64,000 nt of DNA from Apiosordaria backusii (lineage: Eukaryota > Ascomycota > Sordariomycetes > Sordariales > Lasiosphaeriaceae), in the NCBI GenBank assembly GCA_030549205.1, contig JAUKTV010000006.1, positions 948,501-1,012,500 of the forward strand. The letters run 5' to 3'. The translations under genes were made by a program, and so were the position numbers. Below are positions 35,324 to 47,480 of the stretch, piece by piece (position 1 is the first letter of the stretch; every line of letters begins with the position of its first letter). The notes beneath the pieces are model-generated. The model worked only from the letters and a program-made list of their open reading frames with translations, ran no database searches and was not told the origin of the DNA.

Positions 35324-36265
35324 CTGGCTTACTGAGATAGTGAGACAAGCCAGTAGGACAGCTCAGCTTGGCTCGGGGAAATATATAGCCGGCTTGTCTC
35401 GGCTCGTTCGCTCGTCTCACCGCGCGAGACGAGCTGGTCTCAGCTCATTGCCCACCCTGAAAACCGGAGACCAGGTGTAACGACCGTGCGGTCAAGGGAA
35501 GGGAGAAATGGACAGCATTCTTCAAGGGAATCTCGCAACCATCTTTTGCAAATAATTACTAGGTACACTAACCACCAAACTCGTGGCAGAGGACTGGAGT
35601 ACCTGGAGAAATGTTAAGGAACTTGAAGCATGAGGTATGTGACTGGTTGTATTTGCTGCTGATGAGGTAGGAATGAGCGCATGTCAGGGGGTGATGATGC
35701 GATTAGGTTAAAGTAATAAATAAGTACGACATATCCGAATCACCAGTGAAACGTTCAAAAGTCCTGTGTCTATAGTTAAACTGTTCTACCTATCTTCACT
35801 CCCTGCTAAGCGTCCCAATAATACTAATTACCGTCCACCGTTTTCACAAAACCGTCACAGCCAGCCTATTAAAAATCTAATACCGGTAAAGAATCTCCTG
35901 CAACCGACAGCTCTCACTCCTTATCCTGCCTTAAAAACCGTCCTAACTAAGAAACTCCATAGGGTATTTTGTAGCCTGTATTACTAAGCAAGCTGACGGC
36001 GCTAGCGCAGTTAATATTAGAGCAGGACGATATTAAGACAATTGAAACAGTATTGATAGAAGGTAGTTGAAGGTAGTAGACGTGAATTATGATAGGACGT
36101 ACAAAATTGAGAGGTTAGGAAGGGTGTAAATGTTTAGACAATTATATACTAAGTATAGGCCTTCAAGAAGATATTGTTTATTTTCTCTTAATCAAGTCGC
36201 TCCACTTCTTTTTGCCCCTAACTATTACGATACTTATAGTATACTAGAAGGTTAAGGTTGTTTTA
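35324..36265. other. Unassigned, increasingly AT-rich to the right
   Basis: No gene recognised. About 35390-35460 has inverted GAGACGAGC-type motifs. The right part is RIP-like and grades into the 3' flank of the amidohydrolase pseudogene. Confidence 0.35.
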
Positions 36266-37240
36266 CTATAGAACCTCTAAACGAAGGGCACTTCCCTAAA
36301 GATTGCTGGCGATAAAGGCATTATATTGCCTTAAGACTGTAGAAATAGCTTTCTTTTCAGTATAAGGAAAGTTAGTACTAAATAGGACATAAAAGGGAAA
36401 GGTAAAATTAAAGAGGCTATTAAGCTAAGCGGCAAATATGCTAAATGCAGTATTAAAATAGAACTTTGTAAACCTAGCTTTAATATCCTTAAAGAAGATA
36501 TAAGTAAGGTTAACTAAGGCAGGGTTTAATAGTAAACATTCGATGCAGTTAGCAAAGTAAGGGAGGATACTGCCAGTATAAGAGAGAATCATATTAATAT
36601 CGAGGTTATCGTATATAATATTAGAAAAGACGATATCGACTATAGCATAGGTGGTAGCAATAGGGTAGTCGATAATTGGCTAAGGTAGGCTATTAGCAAT
36701 AAAGCAGGGGGTAATATTAAAAGTCGTTAAATAGAGAAATATCACTGTATAGTAGTTATTAAGCTTATCTTAAATTAGCTTAAATAAAAGGTTTAAAGGA
36801 AGGTATAGGCTATATAATATAAAGATAATAATACCTTTATATAGCTTTTAATAAGAAAAGAGGAAGTTAAGCTTTTTAAGCGTACTGTCTATATTTTACT
36901 AGTTTAGCAGTATACTAAAGAAGGATAGGCGTAATAAGTATTTAAAAGAGGTAGCGTAAAAGGCAAGTTAAGTATTGAGAGTATAGGTAAAATCGTAGGC
37001 TATTTAACTGGTGCCGGCAATAGAGATATCCGGAGCGGATACAGAAAGGATGCTAAGGTAAGTGCCGGAGAGGTTAAAAGAGTTAATAGCTGCCTCCGGG
37101 GACTAGTTAGGGGAAGGAAAACCGGAGGGATTACCACCTACTGCTTCGATGGCAGCTAAGTAAGTAGGCGGGAGGGTGTAGGCATGGACATCGATTAAGA
37201 CCCTGTGGGGCCCAGAGGTTGCATTGCTTTCCATCGTCAT
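36266..37240 (-). pseudogene. Amidohydrolase (ACMSD-like decarboxylase family), RIP-inactivated
   Basis: The minus strand from ATG at 37240 keeps one frame for about 325 codons, the usual length of this family, with about ten TAA/TAG stops and no indels. Recognisable text: VLIDVHAYTLPPTYLAAIEA (the metal-binding DxHxH start, second His now Tyr), SILSVSAPDISIAGT, YLTTFNITP, IIDYPIATT and NIIYDNLDINMILSYTG (family D-x-x-x-I-L-S-H-x-G, His now Tyr). The family comprises metal-dependent decarboxylases and hydrolases such as aminocarboxymuconate-semialdehyde decarboxylase and 6-methylsalicylate decarboxylase. RIP requires a duplicate, so another copy should exist or have existed elsewhere. Exact substrate cannot be told. 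Confidence 0.8.
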
Positions 37241-37889
37241 TATCAATAGGTATAGGATAGAAACGCTGGTTAGGGATTTTAGAAAGATTTCTCTAGAGGC
37301 CAGCAAAGCTTTAAGTACCTACCCAGGTTTGCCAAAATCTTGAATCATCTTGACGTGATCCACATTCAATTTCTGACTCCTGCTCCGGCTTATTCGGACC
37401 AAAACAGTGACACCAAGAATCGGGCAATCCATCAGCCGCAGCTTGCAAACAGTGGCATGTCAAACGGGGAGTACGAGGACTTTGGCCTGGTATACATATC
37501 TTTGATACCGTGCAGGAGGCAAGACCACGGCTCCTTTCGTCCTTTGTTCATCCCTGAGAAGCTCCTTGGTGGCAGATCACGCGAAGATCGCTGACTGGAT
37601 ATAGAATAGTCGGTTTGCTCTTTGCGCACAAGCGAAAGTCTTCTAAGACCAGCCAAGACGGGAAAGTCATGCGGCATGAGATATGGTGCTGCCATCCCCT
37701 GATCACGTCTCGCAACATGCGGGGGACAAAGAAGGGCAGCGACACGAAGGGATTCTGATAACACTCGTCTTGCCTTAATATGGAAATTGAAAATAGCATT
37801 CGCTGTGATGACTTCCGTTGCAGGATGTATGTAGATCTTGTTTTGGCCATTCTATCTAGTAAAACTACCAGCAAGTGGTTCAGGCAGCG
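37241..37889. other. Intergenic, no feature seen
   Basis: Composition is balanced. It holds the upstream flank of the amidohydrolase pseudogene and the 3' flank of the kinase-like gene that ends at 37890. No repeat or conserved reading frame was noticed. Confidence 0.4.
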
Positions 37890-39059
37890 CTAGTCGCTTT
37901 TGAACGAATCGGTCTCCGAGTACGACTCGTACTCCTCGTTGGAGAGATGCTCGATGATTTTGGCCACCCCCTGCAGATCTCCCTCCTTGGTCCCGGCCTT
38001 GTCCTTGTCTACCCATCCCTCGGTGTAGCCCCCGCCAAGATCGATCAGCCAGGCATCGTCGTTCGTGTCTATCATGACATTTTCGGCCTTGGCATCGCCC
38101 CAGACCAGGCCCGCGTCGTGTAGCTGCTCCACGGTCTCGCGGATCTGGTTCGCCCAGCGCTGTCGGAGGGCAATCGGTACGTGAAGGAGGTGATCCTCAA
38201 ACAAGGGACCGCTGTTCTGGCGGCCATGGTCGATGTGCGTGAGCAACAGCCCCGCAATCCGACCATCTACCGTCACTACCCCGTGGAGACGGACCACGCG
38301 CGCGTCGGGCGCCAGGGTGGACCTGATCACCCGGAGATGGGCTTCCAGTTCATCCTCCAAGGCTATATCACCGCCGAGCCCGAAGGTCTTGAAGAAGCAG
38401 AGTGTTTTCCGACCCGAACCATCCAGCTCAACCAACACCCGCGTGGGCTCCTCGACCAGGGCGTCTCTAGGTTTCCGGAAAGCGACCGCTACTTCAAACG
38501 GATCAAAGAACCTAACACCACATTGCCTAAGTTCCCGGGCGAGCTCGGGGTGGATATCGTTCAGAGGAGTGTGGATAAAGCGGCTCTCCGCGTCTCGTAC
38601 ATGGACCGGGAAGGCCTTGTCGTTCTCCGTCTCGAGCCGACAGCGATACTCTTCGGGGAAAAGGTATTCGGACAGGAGTGGGTGGGCTTCTCCTGTGGCG
38701 AGCTTCTCGGGGTCAAAGGACGGCGGGACATCCGGGGCGAGTTCCAGGAAGACAGGCTCAAAGGCAACAATGAGCCATTCGTGAAAGTCTTCCAAGACGT
38801 CATGTTCGTCTTCCTCCGCGTCCTCGACAAACTCGCCCTTGACAGCGGCAATGAACTTGCGATAGCGAGCCTCGACGACAGGCGAGTCGCAAATGTAGAA
38901 CGGCGACATCTCGATGTGGAACTCTCTGCCGTTGCAGCGGATAGAAGTGATGCAGTCGTCGGGACCGCCGTAGCCGTGACGATCCATCAGGACCTTTGCC
39001 AGGATGCGGCGGTTTTTGATGGGACTCGGAGAAGAGGATGCCATGTGTGAGGATGCCAT
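37890..39059 (-). CDS. Protein-kinase-like fold protein
   Basis: Single-exon gene of 389 residues if the first Met of MASSHMASSS (39059) is used; the frame stays open 62 codons further, but that extension is low-complexity and unlike coding sequence. The C-terminal half is a protein-kinase-like domain: CFFK (K224, candidate ATP lysine), a conserved LHDAGLVWGDAKAENVMI (residues 313-330, catalytic loop W-G-D-x-K-x-x-N), and LIDLGGGYTEGW (338-349, DFG-like with D340). This WGD-K-NV plus D-GGG-TEGW pattern is found in a large fungal family of uncharacterised kinase-like proteins. The key residues are present, so it may be active, on an unknown substrate. An acidic patch (EDAEEDEHD) sits at 79-87. 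Codon use is strongly GC-rich; there is no RIP damage despite its position in the accessory block. Confidence 0.78.
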   Translation of the reverse strand: MASSHMASSSPSPIKNRRILAKVLMDRHGYGGPDDCITSIRCNGREFHIEMSPFYICDSPVVEARYRKFIAAVKGEFVEDAEEDEHDVLEDFHEWLIVAFEPVFLELAPDVPPSFDPEKLATGEAHPLLSEYLFPEEYRCRLETENDKAFPVHVRDAESRFIHTPLNDIHPELARELRQCGVRFFDPFEVAVAFRKPRDALVEEPTRVLVELDGSGRKTLCFFKTFGLGGDIALEDELEAHLRVIRSTLAPDARVVRLHGVVTVDGRIAGLLLTHIDHGRQNSGPLFEDHLLHVPIALRQRWANQIRETVEQLHDAGLVWGDAKAENVMIDTNDDAWLIDLGGGYTEGWVDKDKAGTKEGDLQGVAKIIEHLSNEEYESYSETDSFKSD

Positions 39060-40230
39060 GTGTGAGTATGTGTGTGTCTGTGTGCAGTGTGCGACAAGAG
39101 AAAATAGAGATTCGAATTTAATAGGCAAGTTGCGACTTGCGACCAAAAGAGATGGTAATAAGTGTGAATGGAGATGATGTAAGCAGGAGTTTGTACCTAA
39201 TTGTATCAAAGGGTTTGTTTGAGTGTAGGTATGTTGACTTAACAAGTTGTTGAAGGGAAAAAACCAAGCGCCACATTACTTACTAGGTGGTTGAGCTTGG
39301 AACTAGTCTAAATTTAAACAGCGGCGCGTAATCCAAAACGAGCCTCCAAAACACAGTGGGTCGTTGTAGGTACAAAGAACAAATAGCAAGCAGCACTGTC
39401 GCCATGTATGCAGGAAAGTGGAGTTGCGGGGGGGCTGCAGGGCTACACGGACGTCGTCCAACCAGCCGTCGTCTTGACCTGGTGATGGAATCGGACCAAC
39501 GGTACACACACCACGAGTAGGTAATCAGCATGACCAGTGACATTGTTTGAGATTACGGAACAGACTGCCCGGTCAAGTGGTCTAGGTCAATAACGTACTG
39601 CTTTATATATATCCCTTTCGTACTGGCTTGGGCTATATCTATTTATAACCTCCTAGATATTTACCTATGATTAATGCTATCAATTCCAGAAGATAAGTCT
39701 ATCTGTAAAGCGCTTGGTCGAGACATCAAATGCCATCACGAGAGCTGACCTTGAACCAACACACAGCTCGGCCGCTAGAGGGGCTCTCCATTACGAGAGT
39801 CATACCTATTCTCTCAACTCGGTGGGCAAGTCAACATGGTCACGAGACATGTTTCAGGGGGCAGGGCCTCGATCTCGCAGCCCGTGTTGGCCCGGTATCG
39901 ATTGTGCATGGCAGCCACTCTATATCCTCACCGAAGCTCTATACATGGTAGGGCCATTGTCGTCTAGATGCGCGAGGATATAAGATTGAAGAATCCCTCC
40001 GCATTTCCCAACCCTATCGTCCAGTTCATCACTCCAACCAACCATCCTCTCCCTTTCCCTACCTCCCTCTGTTTGAATTTCAGATAAACCCCCTACGCAG
40101 GCCGTGGGATATCCAGAGAGAGCCTACCTGAGGTACCTAGGTACTTACCCCTGAATCCACCCAACCCCATCCGAGCAATCTTCAAGACACTCGCCCAACC
40201 GTTCGGCTACGAAAAAGAAAAAAAACTATT
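39060..40230. other. Divergent upstream region of two genes, no feature seen
   Basis: Leaders of the kinase-like gene (left, minus) and of the Cys-rich gene (right, plus). The part just above 40231 has an A-rich AAAAAGAAAAAAAAC leader. 39600-39700 is AT-rich. No promoter element can be assigned. Confidence 0.35.
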
Positions 40231-40635
40231 ATGTGCCGTAAGTACCAACGTATCGGCCTCTGCGGCCACATCTACCGACAGTCCTGGAGTCCCCGTGACC
40301 CCAGGGACTGCAAGAACGCCCGGACCCGGGCGCGGAGGAACGGAACCGCGGCCAGGCACTGCACTCAGGGCCATGGCGGCCGCTCAACCGTCATCACGGC
40401 CGACAATACGCAAATCTGCGGCGACCTCCCGTGCTACAGGGCCTATATCCTCATGCCTAACGGCTGGACGTGCCACCAATGCGGCGGCCAGAACAACGCC
40501 AACACCCGCTCGTGCGTGCACAGCGAGGAGCACGACTACTCCTCCGGCTCCTCCTCGGAGCGCTCCTACGAGGTCTGCGGACATCGCCCCTGCAAGGCCT
40601 GCAAGCCCATCAGCCGCCGCACAGGCCACCGCTGA
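40231..40635 (+). CDS. Small Cys-rich protein, probably zinc-binding, unknown function
   Basis: 134 residues starting MCRKYQRIGLCGHIYRQSW. It has 13 Cys arranged in pairs: C2/C11, C27, C44, C64 and C69, a CHQCG knuckle at 81-85, C94, then C112-GHRPCKAC ending. The PNGWTCHQCGGQNNANTRSC segment looks like a compact zinc ribbon. No signal peptide, so it is unlikely to be a secreted effector. Third codon positions are very GC-rich, supporting a real gene. I do not recognise a named family; similar short Cys-rich proteins starting MCRK.. occur in Sordariomycetes. It is immediately followed, 258 bases downstream, by the chromovirus insertion. Confidence 0.6.
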   Translation: MCRKYQRIGLCGHIYRQSWSPRDPRDCKNARTRARRNGTAARHCTQGHGGRSTVITADNTQICGDLPCYRAYILMPNGWTCHQCGGQNNANTRSCVHSEEHDYSSGSSSERSYEVCGHRPCKACKPISRRTGHR

Positions 40636-40892
40636 AGTTGTTGGGGTCTATGTTGGTGGGTTGGGTGGGCATATTGTTTTTCTTGGTCTTTTGTTATGCG
40701 ACAGGTCGCTGGTGTTTATGGCGTTGTAGTTGGATAGAGAACTGGAGGACAGGATATTTGCAAGGTTGTTTCTTTAGGTAGATATATAGCCAGGTACTAT
40801 CGAAGAAAAGGCGTTGTACAGGTCCCTGGCGTTTTTAGCGTAGGCTTATGACGTCGGGGCGGAATTTCCCCTGCGGTAATTAGGATAGATAA

Positions 40893-41228
40893 TGTCACAC
40901 GTCAACCAACCAACCAACCACTCTCGGGCACCTACCTCGGGAACCTGAAGGATGGATTGCAGAACTAACCGAATATCGTGAGCCAGTCGTTGGAAGGCCA
41001 TAGGCCTGGCGGTTAGGAATGGGATCTCAGTGGCTATAAAGGACTTGGCAGTAGCCTGAGGTCACCAGGGCACAGGCCACCGGCCGGAGGATAAATACAC
41101 GTCCGATAGATCTAATTGTATTCCTAGCCTCTTCTTTTTCTTTCTTCAACACAGGACTTTAAGGCCACTGAAGATTATTACTGAATTAAACCACTGTTCT
41201 AAGCTCTAATACCACAGCCCTTATCACA
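40893..41228 (+). repeat. 5' LTR of the chromovirus
   Basis: 336 bp starting TGTCACACG with a run of CCAA units (CAACCAACCAACCAACCA). Its outer start is less mutated than the matching inner start of the 3' copy. Confidence 0.92.
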
Positions 41229-41329
41229 TATAATCTTCAAGACAGTCAATGTCCACTACCACCATTACAACCTACTACCACCTATCACTATCACCCTATT
41301 CTATAAACATCACCATTTAGTTAATGTTA

Positions 41330-44300
41330 TCTACTTCATCTTCACCACTACTATCAGACATTGTCGACTATCTTGCTGTACTACTTTATATCCCTTAAGT
41401 CGAGTCTGATAACGACTCAAACTATACTACCAGTAAATATTTCTTTACTAAGTCACCACCTTTCCGACCTTTTATTCCGGATTATACTACCCAATTACCT
41501 CTACCTCCCTCTCCAACGCCTATCGATAACGACGTTTATACTATCCAAACGTTACTACCTTTTTCCTCTACAACCCAGCTATCGCAACCAACCAAACCCG
41601 ACATAGCTAAATAACATACCTTTTCTATCGAACCGATTAAGGTCGATAACCACCAAAAGTTAATCCTCTTCGCACCTCAACCCTTCGATAAGGTTATAAA
41701 GGATACTCTAGAGATCCAAACTCTCCGGTAGCCGGTTCGCGACCCTAAACTATAGCTCCTCGAACTCCATCGACGCATATACCAAATATACAAGAATATA
41801 CGTTAATTAGCATAAGATAATAATAAGGCTGCAATTAAAAAGGAGGAGTATACATTACTTAAAGCACAGTACGATAATATTTATAACAGCTATACCTTTC
41901 TTACATCTATAATAGAAAAGGGCATAAGGGCCTCGGAGGATCAAATCCGGATCTTCCAGCACTAGGTTTAAAAAGGGAACACCCAGTTTACCCAATAAGT
42001 ATAGGAAGCCCTTACCGTTATCAGTAAAAGCAAAGAACAGCATAAGAAGGCTATTTCTTAACTACGCAAAACAGCAAATCAAGACCGAGCCGCTCTCAAA
42101 ACCCTTAAAAAAAAGGTCTATTAGTAAAGTCAAGTCTAAGACTGTATTAAAGGATAGGCCGAACAAAAGGACAATGACATCAACACCCTTTTAGCTAAAG
42201 AATTCGTCGAACCTACCCGCCTCGATAAGCATAGTTAGAAGCTACTAGATTAGGTTAAGAAAATTACAGTAGCTACTTTCGACAAATTCCGCATCTAGAT
42301 AAAGCAAAATCCAAAGGCTAACATCGACTCCGTTTAAAAAAGTCTAAGATAACAAGCTTCTACTTACCTCAGCACTCGTCCGCTAACTCTAGTTCCTTCC
42401 AAAGTATCTTCGTCTATTCGGCAAGCTAAGGAATATCTTATAATACAGGCTCTATAGGATGTCTAAATATAACGTACTTTATAAAAGGCCTAAATGCAAT
42501 ATACATTCTCTTATATAGGCAATATATTTATAACTCCGGTACTTAGCAGAGATAGAAGAGAAAGTGTTCTTCCTTAACGGCCAACCGTAACTACCGATAG
42601 GTTACCTTCTAACTTAAATAACTTGGACTCCAGTAAAAACAACAAATCACAATACCCTAGTATACCTTAATACCTACCTAAAGAAGATAGACTACCTCGA
42701 AAACCTCCTAAATAAAGGAAGGAAGCCCGTTTACCTAGCCCTTTTAACTGCAACTATAACCTTGTCTAGCTTATCCGCCTTCTCTTCCAAGTCCAGACAC
42801 CTATACAAGTCAACCCGGTATATATAAACAAACCCCCTTCCTACAATAGTAAGGACCGCTTTAAGTTTCAATCTTAATAGCTTATAGTCAAGGCTTATAT
42901 AAACTTCTATCCTGCCGGCTTTCCCGATAACCAGGTTAAAATTAACTAGGTCGGCTTTTTACTTACTAAAAAGGCCTGTAAATAGTACTAATAACGTATT
43001 AACTAAGTTAAGGCCTTCGGTTTTATAAACGTCTAAGTCAATTATATAGCCGCCATTAAAGAAAGGTTTAAGGATAAGGCAGAAAAGTACAGGAATGCTT
43101 GTAAAATAGAGGAACTTAAGTACTAAGACAACATTTCTTAATACTTAATTAAAATCATAAATCTTAATAAGACAGTCTAGTAATCTAAAACTACCTTTTA
43201 AAACCTTATTTTTCGTACTTTCCTAAATAAAATTATTAAAATAATCTATTTACAATAAGGAGGAGTCCTTAAGTTTAATAAAGACTTCCTTTATATTATT
43301 TAAAAAGTAAGACTAATCTATAAGAACATACTTACTAATCCTGGTATTTCTATATATAAAAAGGCAGAAAAAGGTATGCCCGTTTCGATCTTAAAGTACT
43401 TAAAGTTAAGCTCTTTATACTAAAGCCGCTCCTAACTACTGTTAAATCTATCCTTAAAAGGCAAGCACCCTACCAGGTCTAACACTAAGCTAGATCCTAA
43501 AGATTAAAAATAGGCAAACGTTAAAAAAGCCCTAATTAGGATTAATTAAGCAAACATCGATAAGTATAAGAAAGATAAAGCCTCCTATTACCGATATAGG
43601 TATAATAATTACTATACTTTAGCTTACTTTACTAAAAAAGATATCTTAAAAAATGACCTTTTGCCAGCTTCCGCTAAAATCTCGGAAGTTAAGTACAAAC
43701 CTAAGGAAGAAAAAGAAGTACCACTGCTTAAGAAGGTTTAGATCGATAGAATTAGTATTAGTTTAATAACCAGCGATAAACTATAAATCTTTAAACTCAA
43801 TAACGATAAAGACTTATCCAGAACTGAAATAGGTTTTCACTAAGCTACCTGATAACGCTAATAAGATCTATATAGCCAATAAACGCTATTACCTCCAGGA
43901 TTAAGCAAAAACAAACAGACTAGGATAACAATACAGATTAGCCCTGTCTATTATAAATCAGGAAATAACCTATTGTTAATATAAATATCATTAAAATTGT
44001 CGACAGATACTTTAAGGAATTCCTTATATATATCTTACTAAATCCTAATAGTAAAGTCCCAATACTATCGAAAGTAATAGTCAAAGGACTTTAAATATTA
44101 CAATATCCTTATAATCCAGCCTTTAGCTTTTAAAGCTTTAAAAGAAAAGTAATAGGAAAAGGATTGGCAATATACACTAGCCCAGTCATTTTGCAATATA
44201 CCGATAACCATTTTACTTGGCTAGAGTTTAAGGTTAGTAAGCTAAAAAAGCAATGTAATACAATCCTTCTATACTGGTAGCTATATAACTACCAACTTAT

Positions 44301-47300
44301 AAGCTTTTACAATAAGGACTCCAATAAGATTTTATTTACCTTACTAACATATCGAAACCAATATACAAGTTTATAAATTCTAAGTAAAATAGGACAGATC
44401 TCTAATATTTTTAAAGAAAAGGACTTAATCCCTAAACAGTTCCGACATCTTATACTGTTAATACCGGCCGAAATTTCAAAACGCCTGCCAGAATATAAGC
44501 CTTAGGACTATACCATTAACCTAATAGACGGAAAAATTCTACCATAAGGTCCAATCTACATACTTAATAGCAAGGAGCTTAAGTTTCTTCAGACTTAGTT
44601 AGACAAAATATTTATAGAAAGTAAGATCCGACCTTCCAAGTCCCCTTATAGTACCCTAGTCTTTATAGTCGATAAGGATATATCTATCGAAAAAAAAGGA
44701 AAATACAAAGACCACCTGCAACCTATAGTAGATTAGCACGTTCTTAACGCCATTACCATTCCCAATCGATACCTACTACTACTTATCTCCGAACTCTAAA
44801 ACAGACTTACAGAAGCTAAGTACTTTACTAAGATCAACTTAAAAAATAAGTTTAACCTTATTAAAATTAAAAAAGGAGATAAATAGAAGATTGCCTTTAA
44901 ATGTCACTACAGTCTCTTCGAGTTTACCGTTATACATTTTAAACTTATTAACGCTCTTATAACCTTCTAAATTATAGTCTATAAAATCCTAAGCGACCTT
45001 ATCAATATAGGCATTTTAGCCTATATAAATAACATTCTTATCTATACTTAAACAATAGAGAAGTATAACTGCTTAATTAAAAAAGTATTAAGGTATTTAC
45101 AAGATAACAATCTCATAGTCTCTACTAAAAAGAGTATATAGGCTATAACCTAAGTCAAGTACTTAAGGTACATTATCTTTAAATATAGAATCTCGATAGT
45201 AAAAGAAAAGGTAGACTGCATCCTATAATAGAAACGACCAACCTCTTTAAAGACTATACAATCGTTTATCGGTTTCGCAAATTTTTATCGACACTTTATT
45301 AAAAGATTCTTTACTATAATACAACCATTAATAAGTTCCCTTAAGCTAAAACCAAAGACCTAGAAATAGACCCTAACTATAAAAGAAGCGTTTAATAAGT
45401 TAAAGGAATCTTTTACAACAGCACCTATCTTAGCGCACTTCGACCTGTCCAAAGTAGCTATCGTAAAAACTGACGCTTCCGACTTCATACTAAAAGAAGT
45501 CCTTTCCTAAAATAGCGACAATAGAAAACTTTACCCTATAGTATTCCATTTACAAAAACTCACTAAGCCTAAAATAAACTATAAGGTTTACAATAAGGAA
45601 CTTCTCGCCATTATTAACTACTTTAGTAGATAAAGACGGTATTTAAAAGAAGTAAAATACTGCATCAAAGTCTACTCTGACTACTAGAATTTAACTTACT
45701 TTACTACAGTAAAAGTGTTAAACAGATAATAAGCACAATAAGCATAAAAGCTTACAGTATATACTTTTATTATTATATACCGACCTAAACATTTAAACGG
45801 TAAGGCCAACATACTTTCGAAACTCAATCAATATCGGCCTAAAAAAGGAAAAGATAAGGACTAACCGATTACTTCAGTCCTAAAGGATTATCATTTTTTC
45901 CTACCAAACGACAGCCTTACGTTCCTTGTCTTATCTACATAATTAGCCAATATTCCTATTACTTTAATCTAAAATAAGGAGTTTCTTACTAAAGTTAAAA
46001 TAGCAATACAATAAGATCGTAGCTATTAAAAAGACCTAGTAACGCTTAGCAAAAACAATAAAGTAGTCGATGACGTCCTTTACCATAATAACCTACTAAG
46101 GATACCGGATAATATCTAACTGCATAAAGAAATTATAAAATCTAAGTACAACTTAATAGTAGTCGGATATCTTAATATAAACAGAACGATCGACCTTATA
46201 TACTACAACTTTTAATAGCCAGCTATAGATAACTTTATTTGCAAATACATATAAAGATATAAAAAATACTAACAGAATAAAAACCCTTAACATAGTACTT
46301 TTAAATTGCTTTAACCATTAGAGATTCCTTAGAAACTATAGAGAGCCATTTCTATAGACTTTATTACCGATCTCCTATTATCCTCTAAATACAACTCGAT
46401 TTAGGTTATTATCGACATGTTTACTAAGATAGCATACTTCCTTCCTTTACATATCGAGGTAAAGAAAACCAACGACTTAATTAGAATCTTCGCCTATAAA
46501 TATTAACAACTCTATAGCGTCCCTATAGATATTATTTCAAACCGCAATTCTCGCTTTATAGTCTATTTATAAAAGGACTTCTTAAAGCTTATTAGCATTA
46601 AAAGTTATATAAGTACTGCATTTCACCTACAGACTAATAGATAGACCAAAATTGTCAATCAGAAATTAAAGATGTATTTCTATGCTTTCGTCAATTACAA
46701 AATAGCTAACTAATACAAGTTGCTTTCTATAGCAGAGTTTACAGATAATAACGCTTGCAAGTCGCCGACTAGTATATCGCCCTTTTTTGCTAACTATAAC
46801 TACTACCCTACTATTAACAATCCATCCTTTAATATTGCAGTCTATAACCCTTTAAGTTAGCTTTATACTTATTAAATAACCTAAGTCTATAAAAAGGCAT
46901 AAAGATCTTTAAAGGAAGCCCGGAAATATATAAAATACTAAGTAAACTAGAAAAGAAAGGAAGTACCTACCTTTAAATAAGATCAGCTCGTAATACTTAA
47001 CGCCAAATATATTAAAACTCGCCAACCCTCTAAAAAGCTAAACAAAAAGATATTAAGCCCGTTCAAAATCCAAAAAGTAATCTTACCTACCGCTATCCGA
47101 CTAACTCTCCCCAAACACTGGCGAATTCACAATACCTTCTATATCTCCCTCATCAAATCCTACCGCACTAGCAAATAGGCACTGCCTAATCTAGACCAGG
47201 TTCTACAGGAGGCAGCTCCGGTAAAGGCCGAAGACTACTAAATAGAAAAGGTAATAGATTCGACCATAATAGGTAACAAAGTCAAGTATCTAATTAAGTA

Positions 47301-47440
47301 GAAAAGATAGCCAAAACGGAGACACTGGATATAAAAACCTTACGATCACTTTTATAGCGATAGAGCCAAAGCAGTAGTTCGAGCTTTTCATAACAAGCAC
47401 TCCAAGAAGCCCAAGGATTTACGTCTTAGCCTATAAAGCC
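41330..47440 (+). pseudogene. Chromovirus gag-pol, RIP-inactivated
   Basis: Gag occupies about 41330-43650, ending in a zinc-knuckle remnant in which Cys are turned to Tyr. Reverse transcriptase: SPYSTLVFIVDKD near 44640, AKYFTKINLKNKFNLIKI near 44815-44870, and the catalytic box ILAYINNILIYT (family F-x-DD) near 45015-45050. RNase H: ILAHFDLSKVAIVKTDASDF near 45430-45490. Integrase: the DFITDLLLSS and VIIDMFTKIAYF region (46355-46440) and AFHLQTNR (family YHPQTDGQTER) near 46620. The chromodomain lies at about 47225-47390: IEKVIDS, GNKVKYLIK, HWI, KPYDHF, matching the E-K-I-L-D and Y-L-V-K-W pattern. Damage is by stops and Asp-to-Asn or Cys-to-Tyr transitions. A probable frame change separates gag/protease from reverse transcriptase near 44400. 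Confidence 0.85.
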
Positions 47441-47460
47441 ATCACCAGCTTGTAATCGAA

Positions 47461-47480
47461 CATAAGAAGGAGGAAGATGG
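47461..47480 (+). other. Polypurine tract of the chromovirus
   Basis: Purine-rich AAGAAGGAGGAAGATGG directly before the 3' LTR, the expected primer site for plus-strand synthesis. Confidence 0.65.
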
